Notes: generated from the sequence alone by a model not told the origin. DNA of 64,000 bases from Xylophilus sp. GW821-FHT01B05 (GCA_038961845.1 CP152408.1:2108001-2172000); one strand, 5' to 3'. Shown: positions 16,502-26,680, numbered from the stretch's first letter. A program made the numbers and translations.

Positions 16502-19455
16502 CAGGACGGTTCTCCGCGGTGGTCGGCAGTGCCGGGCAGTTGCACGCCTTCTTCGTCATCATCGTCGCGCGCCGAATAGCGATGTGCGCGCACCGACTGG
16601 TGGGCCAGCGCGGTCAGGATCAGCAGCGTCGCGCCCACCACCAGCGTGAACACGCCAATGTCGAAGAACAGGGCGCTGGCGATATGCATGTCGCCCAGCA
16701 GCGGCAAGTGCAGATGCATGGTGTGCGTGGTCATGAAGGGGTAGCCCCAGAACCACGAGCCCACGCCCGTGGCTACGGCCGTGAGGATGCCGTAGGCAAT
16801 CCAGTGGCGCGGCGCCAGCCGCAGATGCGCCTCTACCCACTGCGTGCCCGACACGATGTACTGCAGCAGCAGCGCCACCGACATCACCAGCCCGGCGACA
16901 AAGCCGCCGCCCGGTTCGTTGTGGCCACGCAGGAACAGGTAGACCGCCACCACGCCGGCCAGCGGGAACAGCAGGCGCACCAGCACGGCCGGCACCATCA
17001 GGTAGCCCACGGCGGTGTCGGCCGCGTTGCGCGGGTTGATCAGGTCGGTGGAGGTGCCTTCGGCCTGGTTGCGCTGCTGCGGCGGCAGCTGCATGGTTTC
17101 GCCGGCCGGCCGGAAGCGGCGCAGCAGCGCGTAGACGGTCAGCGCCACGATGCCCAGCACCACGATCTCACCAAAGGTGTCGAAGCCGCGGAAGTCCACC
17201 AGCATGACGTTGACCACGTTGGTGCCACCGCCTTCGGTCAGCGCGCGTTCCAGGAAGAACTGCGAAATGCTCTGAGGGAAGTCCCGCGTCATCATGGCAA
17301 AGGCCAGCAGCGCCATGCCGCCGCCCGCAGCCAGCGCCAGCAGCAGGTCGCGCACGCGCCGCAGCCGCTGCCGGCGCGACTGCTGGGCAAAGGCGCGCGG
17401 CACCTCGATGCGGCGCGGCAGCCAGCGCAGCCCGAGCAGCACCAGCACGGTGGTCACCACTTCGACGGTGAGCTGGGTCAGCGCCAGATCGGGGGCAGAA
17501 AACCACATGAAGGTGATGCAGCTGACCAGGCCAGCGCCGCCCAGCAGCGTGAGCGCCGCCAGCCGGTGGTACTTGGCCTGCCAGGCCGCGCCGATGGCGC
17601 AGGTGATGCCGATCAGCCAGAGCAACAGGAAGGTGGGCGACACCGGCAGCAGCGCGCGGTCGCCAAACGGCAGGCCGCGGCCCCATAGCGCGGCGGCGCC
17701 GGCCACCACGGCGGCGGCCACCAGCCAGCGCAGCTGCGGCTGCAGGCGGCGCGTGCCCAGCAGGCGCCGGCCACTGCGGCCGAGCAAGCCCAGCAGCGTG
17801 AGCAGGCCGTGGAAGATGCGCTGGCCATCCAGCAGTCCGACCAGCGGCGGGTGGCTGATGCGGCCGCTGGCCATCAGGCGGCGCAGCACCAGGTACAGCA
17901 GCACGCCACCGGCCAGGGCCACCAGGCTCATCGCAAACGGCAGGTTGAAGCCATGCCATACCGCCAGGCTGTACTCCGGCAATGGCCCGCCCACCACGGG
18001 TTGGGCGGCGGCGCCCAGCACCTGGCCAACCGAGAACTGCGGCGCAACCCCGACCACCAGGCAAGCCAGCACCAGCAGCTCGACCGGCACGCGCATCCAG
18101 TGCGGGGGCTCGTGTGGTTCGTGCGGCAGGTCGGTGGCACGCGGGCCAAAGAACACGCCCCAGCTAAAGCGCAGCGCATAGGCCACGCTGAAGATGCCGG
18201 CCACCGTGGCGGCTACCGGCAGGCCGATCTCTATCCAGCGCGAGGCGCTGACGAAGGTCGTCTCGGCAAAGAACATTTCCTTGGACAAAAAGCCGTTGAG
18301 CAAGGGCACGCCCGCCATGGCCGCGCTGGCCACCAGGGCCAGCGTGCCGGTGATCGGCATGGCGCGGAACAGCCCGCTGAGCTTGCGGATGTCGCGCGTG
18401 CCGGTTTCGTGGTCGATGATGCCCGCAGCCATGAACAGCGAAGCCTTGAAGGTCGCGTGGTTCAGGATGTGGAAGACGGCGGCCACCGCGGCCATCGGGC
18501 TGTTGAGGCCCAGCAGCAGCGTGATCAGGCCCAGGTGCGAGATGGTCGAGTAGGCCAGCAGCCCCTTGAGGTCGTTCTGGAACATCGCCGCATAGGCGCC
18601 CAGCAGCAGCGTGCACACGCCCGCGCCGCCCACGATCCAGAACCATTCATCCGTGCCCGATAGCACCGGCCACAGCCGCGCCATCAGGAACACGCCCGCC
18701 TTCACCATGGTGGCCGAATGCAGGTAGGCCGACACCGGCGTGGGCGCCGCCATGGCATGCGGCAGCCAGAACTGGAACGGGAACTGCGCGCTCTTGGTCA
18801 GCGTGCCCAGTAGTATCAGTACCAGGGTCCAGAGGTAGAGCGGGTGGGCACGAACCACATCGCCTGCGCCCAGCACCACGTCCAGGTCGTAGCTGCCCAC
18901 GATGTGGCCCAGCAGCAGCATGCCGGCCAGCAGGCACAGCCCGCCAGTGCCGGTCACCGTCAACGCCATGCGCGCGCCGCGCCGTGCATCCTTGCGGTGG
19001 TGCCAGTAGCCGATCAGCAGGAAGGAGAACAGGCTGGTCAGTTCCCAGAAGAAGGCGATCTGTATCAGGTTGCCCGACAGCACCACGCCGGCCATCGCAC
19101 CCATGAAGGCCAGGAAGAAAGAGAAGAAGCGCGGCACCGGGTCGGCCGGCGACATGTAGTAGCGCGCGTACAGCACCACCAGCGTGCCTATGCCCAGCAC
19201 CAGCATGCAGAACAGCCAGGCAAAGCCGTCCATGCGCAGCGAGAACTCCAGCCCGATCGAGGGGATCCACGAGAAGGTCTGGCGGATCACACCGCCGTTG
19301 GCGATGCGTGGGAAATACAGTGCGGTCTGGATGGTGCACCACAGGCCGATCAGGCCTGCCAGCGTCGACTCGCGGTTGCGCGCGTTGGCTGGCAGCAAGG
19401 CCGCGATCAGGCTGCCGGCAAAGGGGAGGATGACAAGCGCAAGGAGTTGTGACAT
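16501..19455 (-). CDS. mrpA: Fused cation/proton antiporter subunit AB (MrpAB/PhaAB)
   Basis: A 984-residue membrane protein, first gene of the antiporter operon. Residues 1 to about 500 resemble NuoL (FFWELTSLFSFLLIGYWHH with the key Glu, SAQFPFQFWLPHAMAAPTPV with the lysine-equivalent helix, YSTISHLGLITLLLGL). Residues about 560-780 form the MrpA C-terminal NuoJ-like part (APDLALTQLTVEVVTTVLVL). From about 800 onward the sequence is MrpB (GHNEPGGGFVAGLVMSVALL, ALFFDIGVFTLVVGA), so A and B are one chain, as in Pha-type operons; no separate mrpB exists. The last 25 residues are acidic and cytoplasmic. Confidence 0.94.
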   Translation of the reverse strand: MSQLLALVILPFAGSLIAALLPANARNRESTLAGLIGLWCTIQTALYFPRIANGGVIRQTFSWIPSIGLEFSLRMDGFAWLFCMLVLGIGTLVVLYARYYMSPADPVPRFFSFFLAFMGAMAGVVLSGNLIQIAFFWELTSLFSFLLIGYWHHRKDARRGARMALTVTGTGGLCLLAGMLLLGHIVGSYDLDVVLGAGDVVRAHPLYLWTLVLILLGTLTKSAQFPFQFWLPHAMAAPTPVSAYLHSATMVKAGVFLMARLWPVLSGTDEWFWIVGGAGVCTLLLGAYAAMFQNDLKGLLAYSTISHLGLITLLLGLNSPMAAVAAVFHILNHATFKASLFMAAGIIDHETGTRDIRKLSGLFRAMPITGTLALVASAAMAGVPLLNGFLSKEMFFAETTFVSASRWIEIGLPVAATVAGIFSVAYALRFSWGVFFGPRATDLPHEPHEPPHWMRVPVELLVLACLVVGVAPQFSVGQVLGAAAQPVVGGPLPEYSLAVWHGFNLPFAMSLVALAGGVLLYLVLRRLMASGRISHPPLVGLLDGQRIFHGLLTLLGLLGRSGRRLLGTRRLQPQLRWLVAAAVVAGAAALWGRGLPFGDRALLPVSPTFLLLWLIGITCAIGAAWQAKYHRLAALTLLGGAGLVSCITFMWFSAPDLALTQLTVEVVTTVLVLLGLRWLPRRIEVPRAFAQQSRRQRLRRVRDLLLALAAGGGMALLAFAMMTRDFPQSISQFFLERALTEGGGTNVVNVMLVDFRGFDTFGEIVVLGIVALTVYALLRRFRPAGETMQLPPQQRNQAEGTSTDLINPRNAADTAVGYLMVPAVLVRLLFPLAGVVAVYLFLRGHNEPGGGFVAGLVMSVALLLQYIVSGTQWVEAHLRLAPRHWIAYGILTAVATGVGSWFWGYPFMTTHTMHLHLPLLGDMHIASALFFDIGVFTLVVGATLLILTALAHQSVRAHRYSARDDDDEEGVQLPGTADHRGEPS

Positions 19456-19564
19456 TCGCCGCAGATTCTAGTGGGCACCCCCCTCTTGTCTGCTCTTGCG
19501 CCGGTCGGTTTGCGGGGTCTTTGCCCCGGCTTGCAGGTGCACCCGGCCGGTGCGTGCTGCTGCT

Positions 19565-19870
19565 TCAGTTGGCCGCTGCGCCAGGGGCGGCCGGATGCGG
19601 CTCCTGCGGATAGGGCTGGCCGTTGACCGTCAGGCCCTCTGTCGAATACCTGCGGGCACTGGCCTTGCCCACGCCCTTGACCCGCGCGATGAAGTCGTCC
19701 CAGTCCTTGAATGGCGCCTTCTCGCGCTCTTTGAGGATGCGGTCTGACGTGGCCGGCCCTATGCCCTTGATGCCGTCCAGATCCATGGCGCGGGCCTGGT
19801 TCACGTCGACCGCTGCGAAGGCCTGGAGGGCGCAGAACGCTGCGGCAGCGAGCAGGATCTTCTTCAGCAT
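19565..19870 (-). CDS. ComEA-like helix-hairpin-helix protein, exported
   Basis: A 101-residue protein with a signal peptide (LLAAAAFCALQAFA, cleaved before AVDVN). The mature part is a ComEA-type helix-hairpin-helix domain: VNQARAMDLDGIKGIGPATS then FIARVKGVGKASARRY. Such periplasmic proteins bind double-stranded DNA non-specifically and can pull DNA in during natural transformation, though many short family members have no shown role. It stands alone between the antiporter operon and lapB. The C-terminal tail is Pro/Ala-rich. Confidence 0.85.
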   Translation of the reverse strand: MLKKILLAAAAFCALQAFAAVDVNQARAMDLDGIKGIGPATSDRILKEREKAPFKDWDDFIARVKGVGKASARRYSTEGLTVNGQPYPQEPHPAAPGAAAN

Positions 19871-19888
19871 GGGCGGCCTTTCGGATGT

Positions 19889-21046
19889 TTAAAGTTCTTC
19901 GACGCGGCGCGGCGGGTAGCTGTCCCAGGTCTGGCAGCCCGGGCATTGCCAGAAGTGCTGCTTGGCCTCGAAGCCGCAGGCTGCGCAACGGTAGCGGGTC
20001 AGCGGTTTGGTGGCGTGCTCCAGCGCGCGTTGCACCACGGGGTGGAACTGCTCCTGCTCCAGCGTCTCGCCGGCCAGCCACTTGGCGGCGGCCACCAGCG
20101 AGGGCTCGCGCTCCAGGTGGCGCACATACCAGTCGCGCGCCGGGCCGCTGGCGGCGCCGCCCTGCAGCGTCACGATGGCGTCGAGCACGTCGAGCGAGGG
20201 CTCTTCGGCGTGGCGTTCGGTCAGCAGTGCCTGCGCCGCATCGGCGCGACCGCAGGCCTGTGCCGCCTCAACGAACTGTGCGGCCACCAGTGGCAGCGCA
20301 GTGGGGGCGACGTCGGCCAGCGTGCGCAAGGTGTCGAAGGCTGCCGCCGGTTGGCGCGCCTGCAATTGCAGGGCGGCCAGCTCGATGCGTGGCCGCGGTG
20401 CCGTGGGCGCCGAGGCCATGGCCTGCTCCAGCAGCGCCCGCGCCGCATCGACCTGGCCGGTCGCGGCCTGGGTGGCAGCTTGCTCGCACAGGTAGTGCGC
20501 ACGTCGGGTGCTGAAGTTGCCCTGGCCGGAGGCGGTCAGCCGCTCGGTGATGGCGGCAGCCTGCTGCCAGTCGCGCGAGCGTTCGTAGATGGCCAGCAGC
20601 GCCAGGCGGGCCTGTTCCTCGAAGGGCGTGCCTTCCAGTCGGCGCAGGGCTTCTTCCGCGCGGTCGAGCAGGCCGGCCTTGAGGTAGTCGAGCGCCAGCG
20701 CATGCTGGGCCCGCTCCCGGTCGGCGCGGTTGATGTCACCACGCGACAGCAGATGCTGGTGCACGCGCACGGCACGTTCGTATTCGCCGCGGCGGCGAAA
20801 CAGGTTGCCCAGCGCAAAGTGCAGCTCAGAGGTGTCCGGGTCGTTCTGCACCGCCTCGATGAAGGCATCGATGGCCTGGTCTTGCTGCTCGTTGAGCAGA
20901 AAGTTCAGGCCCTTGAAATACGCCTTGGGTGCCTGCCGGTTTTCCATGCGAAGCTGGCGCAGGTCAAAGCGCGAGGCGAACCAGCCAAGCACAAAGGCCA
21001 CCGGCAGGCCCAGCAGGATCCAGCCCAGCCCGATATCAAAGTCCAT
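19889..21046 (-). CDS. lapB: Lipopolysaccharide assembly protein LapB
   Basis: A 385-residue protein, close to E. coli LapB/YciM (389). An N-terminal membrane anchor (ILLGLPVAFVLGWFAS) is followed by TPR repeats (for example AYFKGLNFLLNEQQDQAIDA and ELHFALGNLFRRRGEYERA). A C-terminal rubredoxin-like knob has two CxxC pairs (CAAC and CPGC). LapB couples LpxC proteolysis by FtsH to lipopolysaccharide supply at the inner membrane. The ATG at 21046 starts the membrane helix and lies 11 bases inside lapA. Confidence 0.93.
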   Translation of the reverse strand: MDFDIGLGWILLGLPVAFVLGWFASRFDLRQLRMENRQAPKAYFKGLNFLLNEQQDQAIDAFIEAVQNDPDTSELHFALGNLFRRRGEYERAVRVHQHLLSRGDINRADRERAQHALALDYLKAGLLDRAEEALRRLEGTPFEEQARLALLAIYERSRDWQQAAAITERLTASGQGNFSTRRAHYLCEQAATQAATGQVDAARALLEQAMASAPTAPRPRIELAALQLQARQPAAAFDTLRTLADVAPTALPLVAAQFVEAAQACGRADAAQALLTERHAEEPSLDVLDAIVTLQGGAASGPARDWYVRHLEREPSLVAAAKWLAGETLEQEQFHPVVQRALEHATKPLTRYRCAACGFEAKQHFWQCPGCQTWDSYPPRRVEEL

Positions 21047-21344
21047 GCGGGATCTGGGTAATGGGAGGAGGGCTCTCGGTCGCGGGAGCAGCCGGAGCCG
21101 CCGCGGGTGGCGTGGCCAGGTGTGCACGGCGAGCGGCGCTGCGGTGCGTCCACCAGCGCGGCACCATGCCCAGCACGCCCACCACGATGCCGAGCGCAAA
21201 GGCACTCAACACCACCAGCACCAGCGAGGTGGTCCAGTGGGTGCCGAAGAAAAAGTAGACCGTCGCCTCCTGCTGGTTATTCAGGGCGAAAGCGAACAGC
21301 GTAAAAAAAATGGCTGCCTTGAGCAGCCACGAGAGGTATTTCAT
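21036..21344 (-). CDS. lapA: Lipopolysaccharide assembly protein LapA domain protein
   Basis: A 102-residue DUF1049 protein with two transmembrane helices (AAIFFTLFAFALNNQ and SLVLVVLSAFALGIVVGVLG) separated by the typical QEATVYFFFG loop. It partners LapB in lipopolysaccharide regulation. The C-terminal 40 residues are Pro/Ala-rich. The gene overlaps lapB by 11 bases, indicating coupled translation, and follows ihfB as in many proteobacteria. Confidence 0.9.
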   Translation of the reverse strand: MKYLSWLLKAAIFFTLFAFALNNQQEATVYFFFGTHWTTSLVLVVLSAFALGIVVGVLGMVPRWWTHRSAARRAHLATPPAAAPAAPATESPPPITQIPHGL

Positions 21345-21538
21345 CGTCTCCTCGTGCGTGACGGGGAGATTCTAGTGTTGTGTCAGCGGTGAGGTGACGG
21401 AAGTGCGCGCAGCCATCGGCGTGCAGCGCAAGGCGCGGGCCGTAGCCCAGGCTGAAGCCTGGGCAAGGACTGCAACGCAGCGATGCGCGTCGAGGGCAAG
21501 TGCACGCCGGCAGATCACGCTTGACGCGACGCTGGTCA

Positions 21539-21862
21539 TCAGCGCCGGGTTGCAGCCTCTGGCGCCTGCAGCAATTGTGCAGTGCGTTCATCCACCGCCT
21601 CGCGCAGGCCCTTGCCTGGCTTGAAGTGGGGGACGCGCTTCTCGGGAATCGCCACGCTTTCGCCGCTACGGGGATTGCGCCCCATGCGCGGCGGCCGGTG
21701 GTTGACCGAGAAGCTGCCAAAGCCACGGATCTCGATGCGGTGCCCGCGCACCAGAGCATCGCTTATCGCGTCCAGGATGGTCTTGACGGCCGTTTCCGCA
21801 TCGCGATGGGCCAGTTGGCCAAAGCGTGCGGCGAGTTCCTCGACGAGATCGGAGCGGGTCAT
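21539..21862 (-). CDS. ihfB: Integration host factor subunit beta
   Basis: A 107-residue nucleoid protein that pairs with IHF-alpha to bend [14 protein letters not shown], the core [11 protein letters not shown], and the DNA-contacting arm [14 protein letters not shown] followed by [12 protein letters not shown] are all canonical; the Pro that intercalates between base pairs is present in NPRSG. It has about ten extra residues at the C-terminus compared with E. coli (94 aa). It lies directly downstream of rpsA, the conserved arrangement. The 194 bases downstream (21345-21538), before lapA, hold no recognised feature. Confidence 0.95.
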   Translation of the reverse strand: MTRSDLVEELAARFGQLAHRDAETAVKTILDAISDALVRGHRIEIRGFGSFSVNHRPPRMGRNPRSGESVAIPEKRVPHFKPGKGLREAVDERTAQLLQAPEAATRR

Positions 21863-21945
21863 GAAGAGCGGTGCAAAGAGTACGGGCGGAAAGCGCGACC
21901 GGGTACGCAGGCGGCTGGGCCGCCATGTGCACCCGGTGCTCTGAC

Positions 21946-23631
21946 TTAGCTGTTGTTGCCGTCCAGCTTGGCGCGCAGCAGGGCGCCCAGGCTGGTCGTG
22001 CCGGCGCTTTCGCGCGACGATTGCTGGCTCAGGTTGGCCATCGCGCCTTGTTCGTCAGCCATGTCCTTGGCCTTGATCGACAGCTGGATGTTGCGGGTCT
22101 TGCGATCCACGTTGACCACCACGGCGGTGACTTCGTCGCCTTCCTTCAGCACGTTGCGCGCGTCTTCCACGCGGTCACGGCCGATTTCGCTGGCGCGCAG
22201 GTAGCCGATGATGCCGTCGGCGAGTTCGATCTCGGCGCCACGTGCATCCACGGTCTTGACCTTGCCGGTCACGATCTGGCCCTTGTCATTGACAGTGGTG
22301 AAGGTCGTGAATTCGTCGGAGTCGAGCTGCTTGATGCCCAGCGAGATGCGTTCGCGGTCCACGTCCACTGCCAACACGATGGCTTCGACTTCCTGGCCCT
22401 TCTTGTAGTTGCGCACGGCGGCTTCGCCGGTTTCGTTCCACGAGAGGTCAGACAGGTGCACCAGGCCGTCGATGCCGGCAGCCAGGCCCACGAACACGCC
22501 GAAGTCGGTGATCGACTTGATCGGGCCCTTGACGCGGTCGCCGCGCTTGGTGTTTTGCGCGAACTCTTGCCATGGGTTGGCCTTGCACTGCTTCATGCCC
22601 AGGCTGATGCGGCGCTTGTCTTCGTCGATTTCGAGGACCATGACTTCGACTTCGTCGCCCAGGGACACGAGCTTGCTCGGGGCGATGTTCTTGTTGGTCC
22701 AGTCCATTTCAGACACGTGCACCAGGCCTTCGATGCCGGGTTCGAGTTCGACGAACGCGCCGTAGTCGGCAATGTTCGTGACCTTGCCGAACAGGCGGGT
22801 CGATTGCGGGTAGCGGCGCGAAACGCCCATCCATGGGTCGTCGCCCATTTGCTTGAGACCCAGCGAGACACGGTTCTTTTCGGTGTCGAACTTGAGGATC
22901 TTGGCGGTGATCTCTTGACCAGCCGTCACCACTTCCGAAGGGTGACGGACACGGCGCCATGCCATGTCGGTGATGTGCAGCAGGCCGTCGATGCCGCCGA
23001 GGTCCACGAACGCACCGTATTCGGTGATGTTCTTGACCACGCCGTTGACGATGGCGCCTTCCTTCAGCGTTTCCATCAGCTTGGCGCGCTCTTCGCCCAT
23101 GGAGGCTTCCACCACGGCACGGCGCGACAGCACGACGTTGTTGCGCTTGCGGTCGAGCTTGATGACCTTGAATTCGAGGGTCTTGTTCTCGTACGGGGTC
23201 AGGTCCTTGACCGGACGGGTGTCGATCAGCGAGCCCGGCAGGAATGCACGGATGCCGTTGACCAGCACGGTCAGGCCGCCCTTGACCTTGCCGCTGGTGG
23301 TGCCGACGACGAATTCGCCGGATTCCAGGGCCTTCTCGAGGCTCATCCACGAGGCGAGGCGCTTGGCCTTGTCGCGCGAGAGGATGGTGTCGCCGTAGCC
23401 GTTTTCGATGGCGTCGATGGCCACCGAGACGAAGTCGCCGACCTGGACTTCGACTTCGCCCTTGTCGTTCTTGAATTCCTCGAGCGGCACGTAGGCTTCG
23501 GACTTGAGGCCGGCGTTGACCACGACGAAGTTGTGCTCGATGCGCACGACTTCCGCGGTGATGACTTCGCCTGCGCGCATTTCAGAGCGCTGCAACGATT
23601 CTTCAAAAAGGGCGGCAAAAGATTCAGACAT
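21946..23631 (-). CDS. rpsA: 30S ribosomal protein S1
   Basis: A 561-residue protein with six S1 RNA-binding domains, the standard length for proteobacteria (557 in E. coli). Each repeat carries versions of [35 protein letters not shown] and [19 protein letters not shown]1 brings mRNA to the small subunit. The ATG at 23631 is preceded by AGGAAA; another in-frame start lies six codons earlier but is less well placed. The 153 bases upstream probably hold the promoter and an untranslated leader; no site is clear enough to call. Confidence 0.97.
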   Translation of the reverse strand: MSESFAALFEESLQRSEMRAGEVITAEVVRIEHNFVVVNAGLKSEAYVPLEEFKNDKGEVEVQVGDFVSVAIDAIENGYGDTILSRDKAKRLASWMSLEKALESGEFVVGTTSGKVKGGLTVLVNGIRAFLPGSLIDTRPVKDLTPYENKTLEFKVIKLDRKRNNVVLSRRAVVEASMGEERAKLMETLKEGAIVNGVVKNITEYGAFVDLGGIDGLLHITDMAWRRVRHPSEVVTAGQEITAKILKFDTEKNRVSLGLKQMGDDPWMGVSRRYPQSTRLFGKVTNIADYGAFVELEPGIEGLVHVSEMDWTNKNIAPSKLVSLGDEVEVMVLEIDEDKRRISLGMKQCKANPWQEFAQNTKRGDRVKGPIKSITDFGVFVGLAAGIDGLVHLSDLSWNETGEAAVRNYKKGQEVEAIVLAVDVDRERISLGIKQLDSDEFTTFTTVNDKGQIVTGKVKTVDARGAEIELADGIIGYLRASEIGRDRVEDARNVLKEGDEVTAVVVNVDRKTRNIQLSIKAKDMADEQGAMANLSQQSSRESAGTTSLGALLRAKLDGNNS

Positions 23632-23784
23632 GGATTTTCCTATCCGCACGACAGGTTTCCGACAGCGGAATTGCTATCGTTTTTATGGCTGTGTGCGGCA
23701 GTGGTGTGCGGGGTTGCCGCGGTTAGGTTGTGAACCCCTGCAGTCTGTGCGCATGCTGCGCGGCGGGAACTGCAAGGGACCGTG

Positions 23785-25797
23785 TCAGCCAGCCGACAAG
23801 GCGTCGAAAGGCTGTTTGCCCTGCCACCAGGCAAGTACCTGCTCGACCGATTGCTCGATGGTCAAGCCGGAGTTGTCCAGTGACAGGGCGTCTTGTGCCG
23901 GCTTGAGTGGTGCAACGCTGCGAGAGGCATCCCGCAGGTCGCGCGCTTCCAAGTCGGCACGAAGCTCGCTGATATTAGCCGAAATTCCCTTAGAAATCAA
24001 CTGCTTATGGCGCCGCTCGGCGCGCTCGGCGGCGCTGGCGGTCAGGTAGACCTTGAGCCTGGCGCCGGGGAAGATCACGGTGCCCATGTCGCGGCCGTCG
24101 GCGACCAGGCCGGGCAGTTGGCGAAAACCGTGCTGCAGCGCGACCAGCGCTTCGCGCACGGCGGGCAGGGCCGAGACGCGCGAAGCATTCATGCCGGCTT
24201 CCTCGGTGCGGATTTCTTCGGTCACGTCGTCCGTGCCCAGCCAGACGCGGCCGGCGGCAAAGCGCACGGGCAGGCTGCGCGCCAGCAGGGCGATGGCGGC
24301 CTCGTGCGCCGGGTCTATGGCCAGGCCCGCGCGCAGTGCCGCCAGCGCGGTGATGCGGTACATGGCGCCGGAGTCAAGGAAGTGGTAGCCCAGTTGCTCT
24401 GCCACGGCGGCGGCCACCGTGCCCTTGCCAGAGGCCGTCGGGCCGTCGATGCAGAGCACGGGAATGCGCTCGACCGGCGTCTGGGTGACGCTGAACAGCG
24501 CCTCAAAGTAGTCCGGGAAGGTCTTGGCCACGCATTTCGGGTCGAGGATGCGCACCGGCACGCCGTCCGGGTTGAAGGCGGCCAGCGAGAAGCACATTGC
24601 CACTCGGTGGTCGTCATAGGTGTGGATGCTGGCCGGCCGCCATTGGCCGGCGGGCAGGGGGTGGATGCGCAGCCAGTCCGGGCCTTCTTCCACCGTGGCG
24701 CCGAGCTTGCGCGCCTCAGTGGCCATGGCGGCGATGCGGTCGGTTTCCTTGACGCGCCAGCTGGCGATGTTGCGCAGTGTGCTGGGGCCGTCGGCGTACA
24801 GCGCCATCACCGCCAGCGTCATGGCCGCGTCGGGGATGTGGTTGCAATCGAGGTCGATCGCCTTCAGTGGCCAGGCGCCGCGTGTGATCTCCAGGTGGTT
24901 GGGGCCGCTGGCTATCTGTGCGCCCATCAGGCGGGCGGCTTCTACAAAGCGGATGTCGCCCTGGATCGAGTCCTCGCCCAGGCCCTGGATTTTTATGCTT
25001 TTTTGGCCTGTAGCCGGCGTGGATATTGCGCCTAAAGCTATGAAATAGCTAGCAGAGGAGGCGTCGGCCTCGACATGGATGCTGCCTGGTGAGCGGTAGC
25101 GGCTGCCGGCGGGGATGGTGAAGCGCTGCCAGCCGTCGCGCTGCACGGCAATGCCAAAGCGCGCCAGCAGGTTGAGCGTGATCTCGATATAGGGTTTGGA
25201 GATCAGCTCGCCTTGGACTTCGATCACGATGTCCTGCCGGGCGACTAGTGGCAGCGCCAGCAGCAGCGCCGTCAGGAACTGGCTGGAGACATCGCCGCGC
25301 ACCGGAATGGGCGCATCCAGCTTCAGTGCGGGTTGACCAATCGCCAAGGGCGGAAAGCCCGGGTTGCCGAGGTAGTCGATCTTGCAGCCGAGCGCGCGCA
25401 GTGCATCGACCAGATCGCCAATTGGCCGCTCGTGCATGCGGGCCACGCCTTCCAGCGTGAAATCGCCGCCCAGGATGGCCAGCGCCGCTGCCAGCGGGCG
25501 CATGGCCGTGCCCGCGTTGCCCAGGAACAGTTTGGCCGGCGCCGTCGGCGCTCGTCCGCCCAGGCCGGTGATGGCTACGCTGCTACCGGTGCGATCCACG
25601 CCGCAGCCGAGCTGGGCCAGCGCAGCCAGCATGACGCGGGTGTCGTCGGAGTCGAGCAGGTCGTGGACCTCGGTCGTGCCCTCGCTCAGGGCCGCCAGCA
25701 GCAGCACCCGGTTGGAGATGCTCTTGGAGCCGGGCAGCTCAATGCTGCCGCCGGCCGTGGCCAGCGCGGGGAGGTCGAGGAATTCGGTGGCGTACAT
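23785..25797 (-). CDS. aroA: Fused EPSP synthase / cytidylate kinase (AroA-Cmk)
   Basis: A 670-residue bifunctional protein. Residues 1 to about 438 are 3-phosphoshikimate 1-carboxyvinyltransferase ([17 protein letters not shown] near residue 21, [17 protein letters not shown] near 91, the [13 protein letters not shown] and [13 protein letters not shown] segments). From about 445 the chain is cytidylate kinase: [20 protein letters not shown] with the P-loop near residues 450-458, then [16 protein letters not shown]. One step makes aromatic amino acids and the other CDP. The fusion is known in Comamonadaceae. Inside the AroA part, repeat copy D encodes about 23 residues after the conserved SASYF. 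The gene starts 3 bases after tyrA. Confidence 0.93.
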   Translation of the reverse strand: MYATEFLDLPALATAGGSIELPGSKSISNRVLLLAALSEGTTEVHDLLDSDDTRVMLAALAQLGCGVDRTGSSVAITGLGGRAPTAPAKLFLGNAGTAMRPLAAALAILGGDFTLEGVARMHERPIGDLVDALRALGCKIDYLGNPGFPPLAIGQPALKLDAPIPVRGDVSSQFLTALLLALPLVARQDIVIEVQGELISKPYIEITLNLLARFGIAVQRDGWQRFTIPAGSRYRSPGSIHVEADASSASYFIALGAISTPATGQKSIKIQGLGEDSIQGDIRFVEAARLMGAQIASGPNHLEITRGAWPLKAIDLDCNHIPDAAMTLAVMALYADGPSTLRNIASWRVKETDRIAAMATEARKLGATVEEGPDWLRIHPLPAGQWRPASIHTYDDHRVAMCFSLAAFNPDGVPVRILDPKCVAKTFPDYFEALFSVTQTPVERIPVLCIDGPTASGKGTVAAAVAEQLGYHFLDSGAMYRITALAALRAGLAIDPAHEAAIALLARSLPVRFAAGRVWLGTDDVTEEIRTEEAGMNASRVSALPAVREALVALQHGFRQLPGLVADGRDMGTVIFPGARLKVYLTASAAERAERRHKQLISKGISANISELRADLEARDLRDASRSVAPLKPAQDALSLDNSGLTIEQSVEQVLAWWQGKQPFDALSAG
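24985..25055 (+). repeat. Dispersed palindromic repeat, copy D, inside aroA
   Basis: A 71 bp copy lying wholly inside the aroA coding sequence. It contains TTTTTTGGCCTGTAGCCGG and CCTAAAGCTATGAAATAGCT. On the minus strand it is read in frame without a stop and encodes the stretch from about YFIALGAI to ATGQKSIKI. This is an in-frame insertion or conversion of a repeat into an essential-type enzyme gene. Confidence 0.75.
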
Positions 25798-25800
25798 GCG

Positions 25801-26679
25801 TTACTCGGGAGCGGTGGCAGTGCCCATGCGCCAGGCGCTGCGCGTGTCGTTGGCGCGGGCGATCAGGGCCTCGATGGCGGCGCCGTCGTTGCGCGCCATG
25901 GCTTCTTCCAGCGCGGCCAACGCCGTCTGGAAGGCGTGCGACTGGCGCTGCAACTCGTTGCGGTTGGCCAGCAGGATGTCGCGCCACATCACCGGGTCGC
26001 TGGCGGCAATGCGGGTGAAGTCGCGAAAGCCCGGGCCGCCCAGGCTGAGAAATTCCTGGCCCTGCGGCTGGTCAGTGATGGCGTTAACGGCGGCAAAGGC
26101 CAGCAGGTGCGGCAGGTGGCTGACCGCGGCAAAGGCCGCGTCGTGGGTTTCGGGCGCCATCTGGCGCACGCGGCAGCCCAGCGCCTGCCAGACGGCGGTG
26201 GCGCGCTGCAACTGGGCGGTGAGGGTGCGCTCTATTGGCGTCAGGATCACCTGCCGGTCGCGGTAGAGGTCGGCATGGGCGTGGCCGACGCCGGCCGTTT
26301 CGGCGCCTGCAATAGGGTGTGCCGGCACAAAGGAGCCAATGCGGTCGCGCAGCGCATGCCGCGCGGCTTCCACCACGTCGGACTTGGTGGAGCCAACGTC
26401 CATCACCAGCATTTGCGGCGTGACCAGGTGGCGTATCGCCTTGAGTGTGGATTCAGTAGCGGCAACCGGGACGGCCAACAGCACCAGATCTGCGCCGGCC
26501 ACGGCCAGCAGCGCCGAGGGCGCTTCGACATCGATGATGCCCAACTGGCGAGCGCGCTCTGTGGTCGTGGGCGACTTGCTGTAGCCCACCACGCGCTTGA
26601 CCAGGCCGGCGCGCTTGAGCGCCAGCGCGAACGAGCCGCCCATCAGGCCGCAGCCGATAAGGCCTAGCTGCTCGAACAT
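25801..26679 (-). CDS. tyrA: Prephenate dehydrogenase
   Basis: A 292-residue NAD-dependent enzyme that converts prephenate to 4-hydroxyphenylpyruvate for tyrosine. The N-terminal Rossmann motif is LIGCGLMGGSFALAL. Further marks are DVGSTKSDVVEAAR, FVPAHPIAGAETAGV (with the catalytic-site His) and HLPHLLAFA. There is no chorismate mutase part and no ACT domain, so this is the monofunctional TyrA type. The ATG lies one base after the pheA stop region, within the aromatic operon. Confidence 0.93.
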   Translation of the reverse strand: MFEQLGLIGCGLMGGSFALALKRAGLVKRVVGYSKSPTTTERARQLGIIDVEAPSALLAVAGADLVLLAVPVAATESTLKAIRHLVTPQMLVMDVGSTKSDVVEAARHALRDRIGSFVPAHPIAGAETAGVGHAHADLYRDRQVILTPIERTLTAQLQRATAVWQALGCRVRQMAPETHDAAFAAVSHLPHLLAFAAVNAITDQPQGQEFLSLGGPGFRDFTRIAASDPVMWRDILLANRNELQRQSHAFQTALAALEEAMARNDGAAIEALIARANDTRSAWRMGTATAPE

Positions 26680-26680
26680 C

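Noticed and set aside
21871..23733. 620-codon open frame on the plus strand
   Set aside because: It is antisense to rpsA and has biased His/Asp/Val composition with no known domain.
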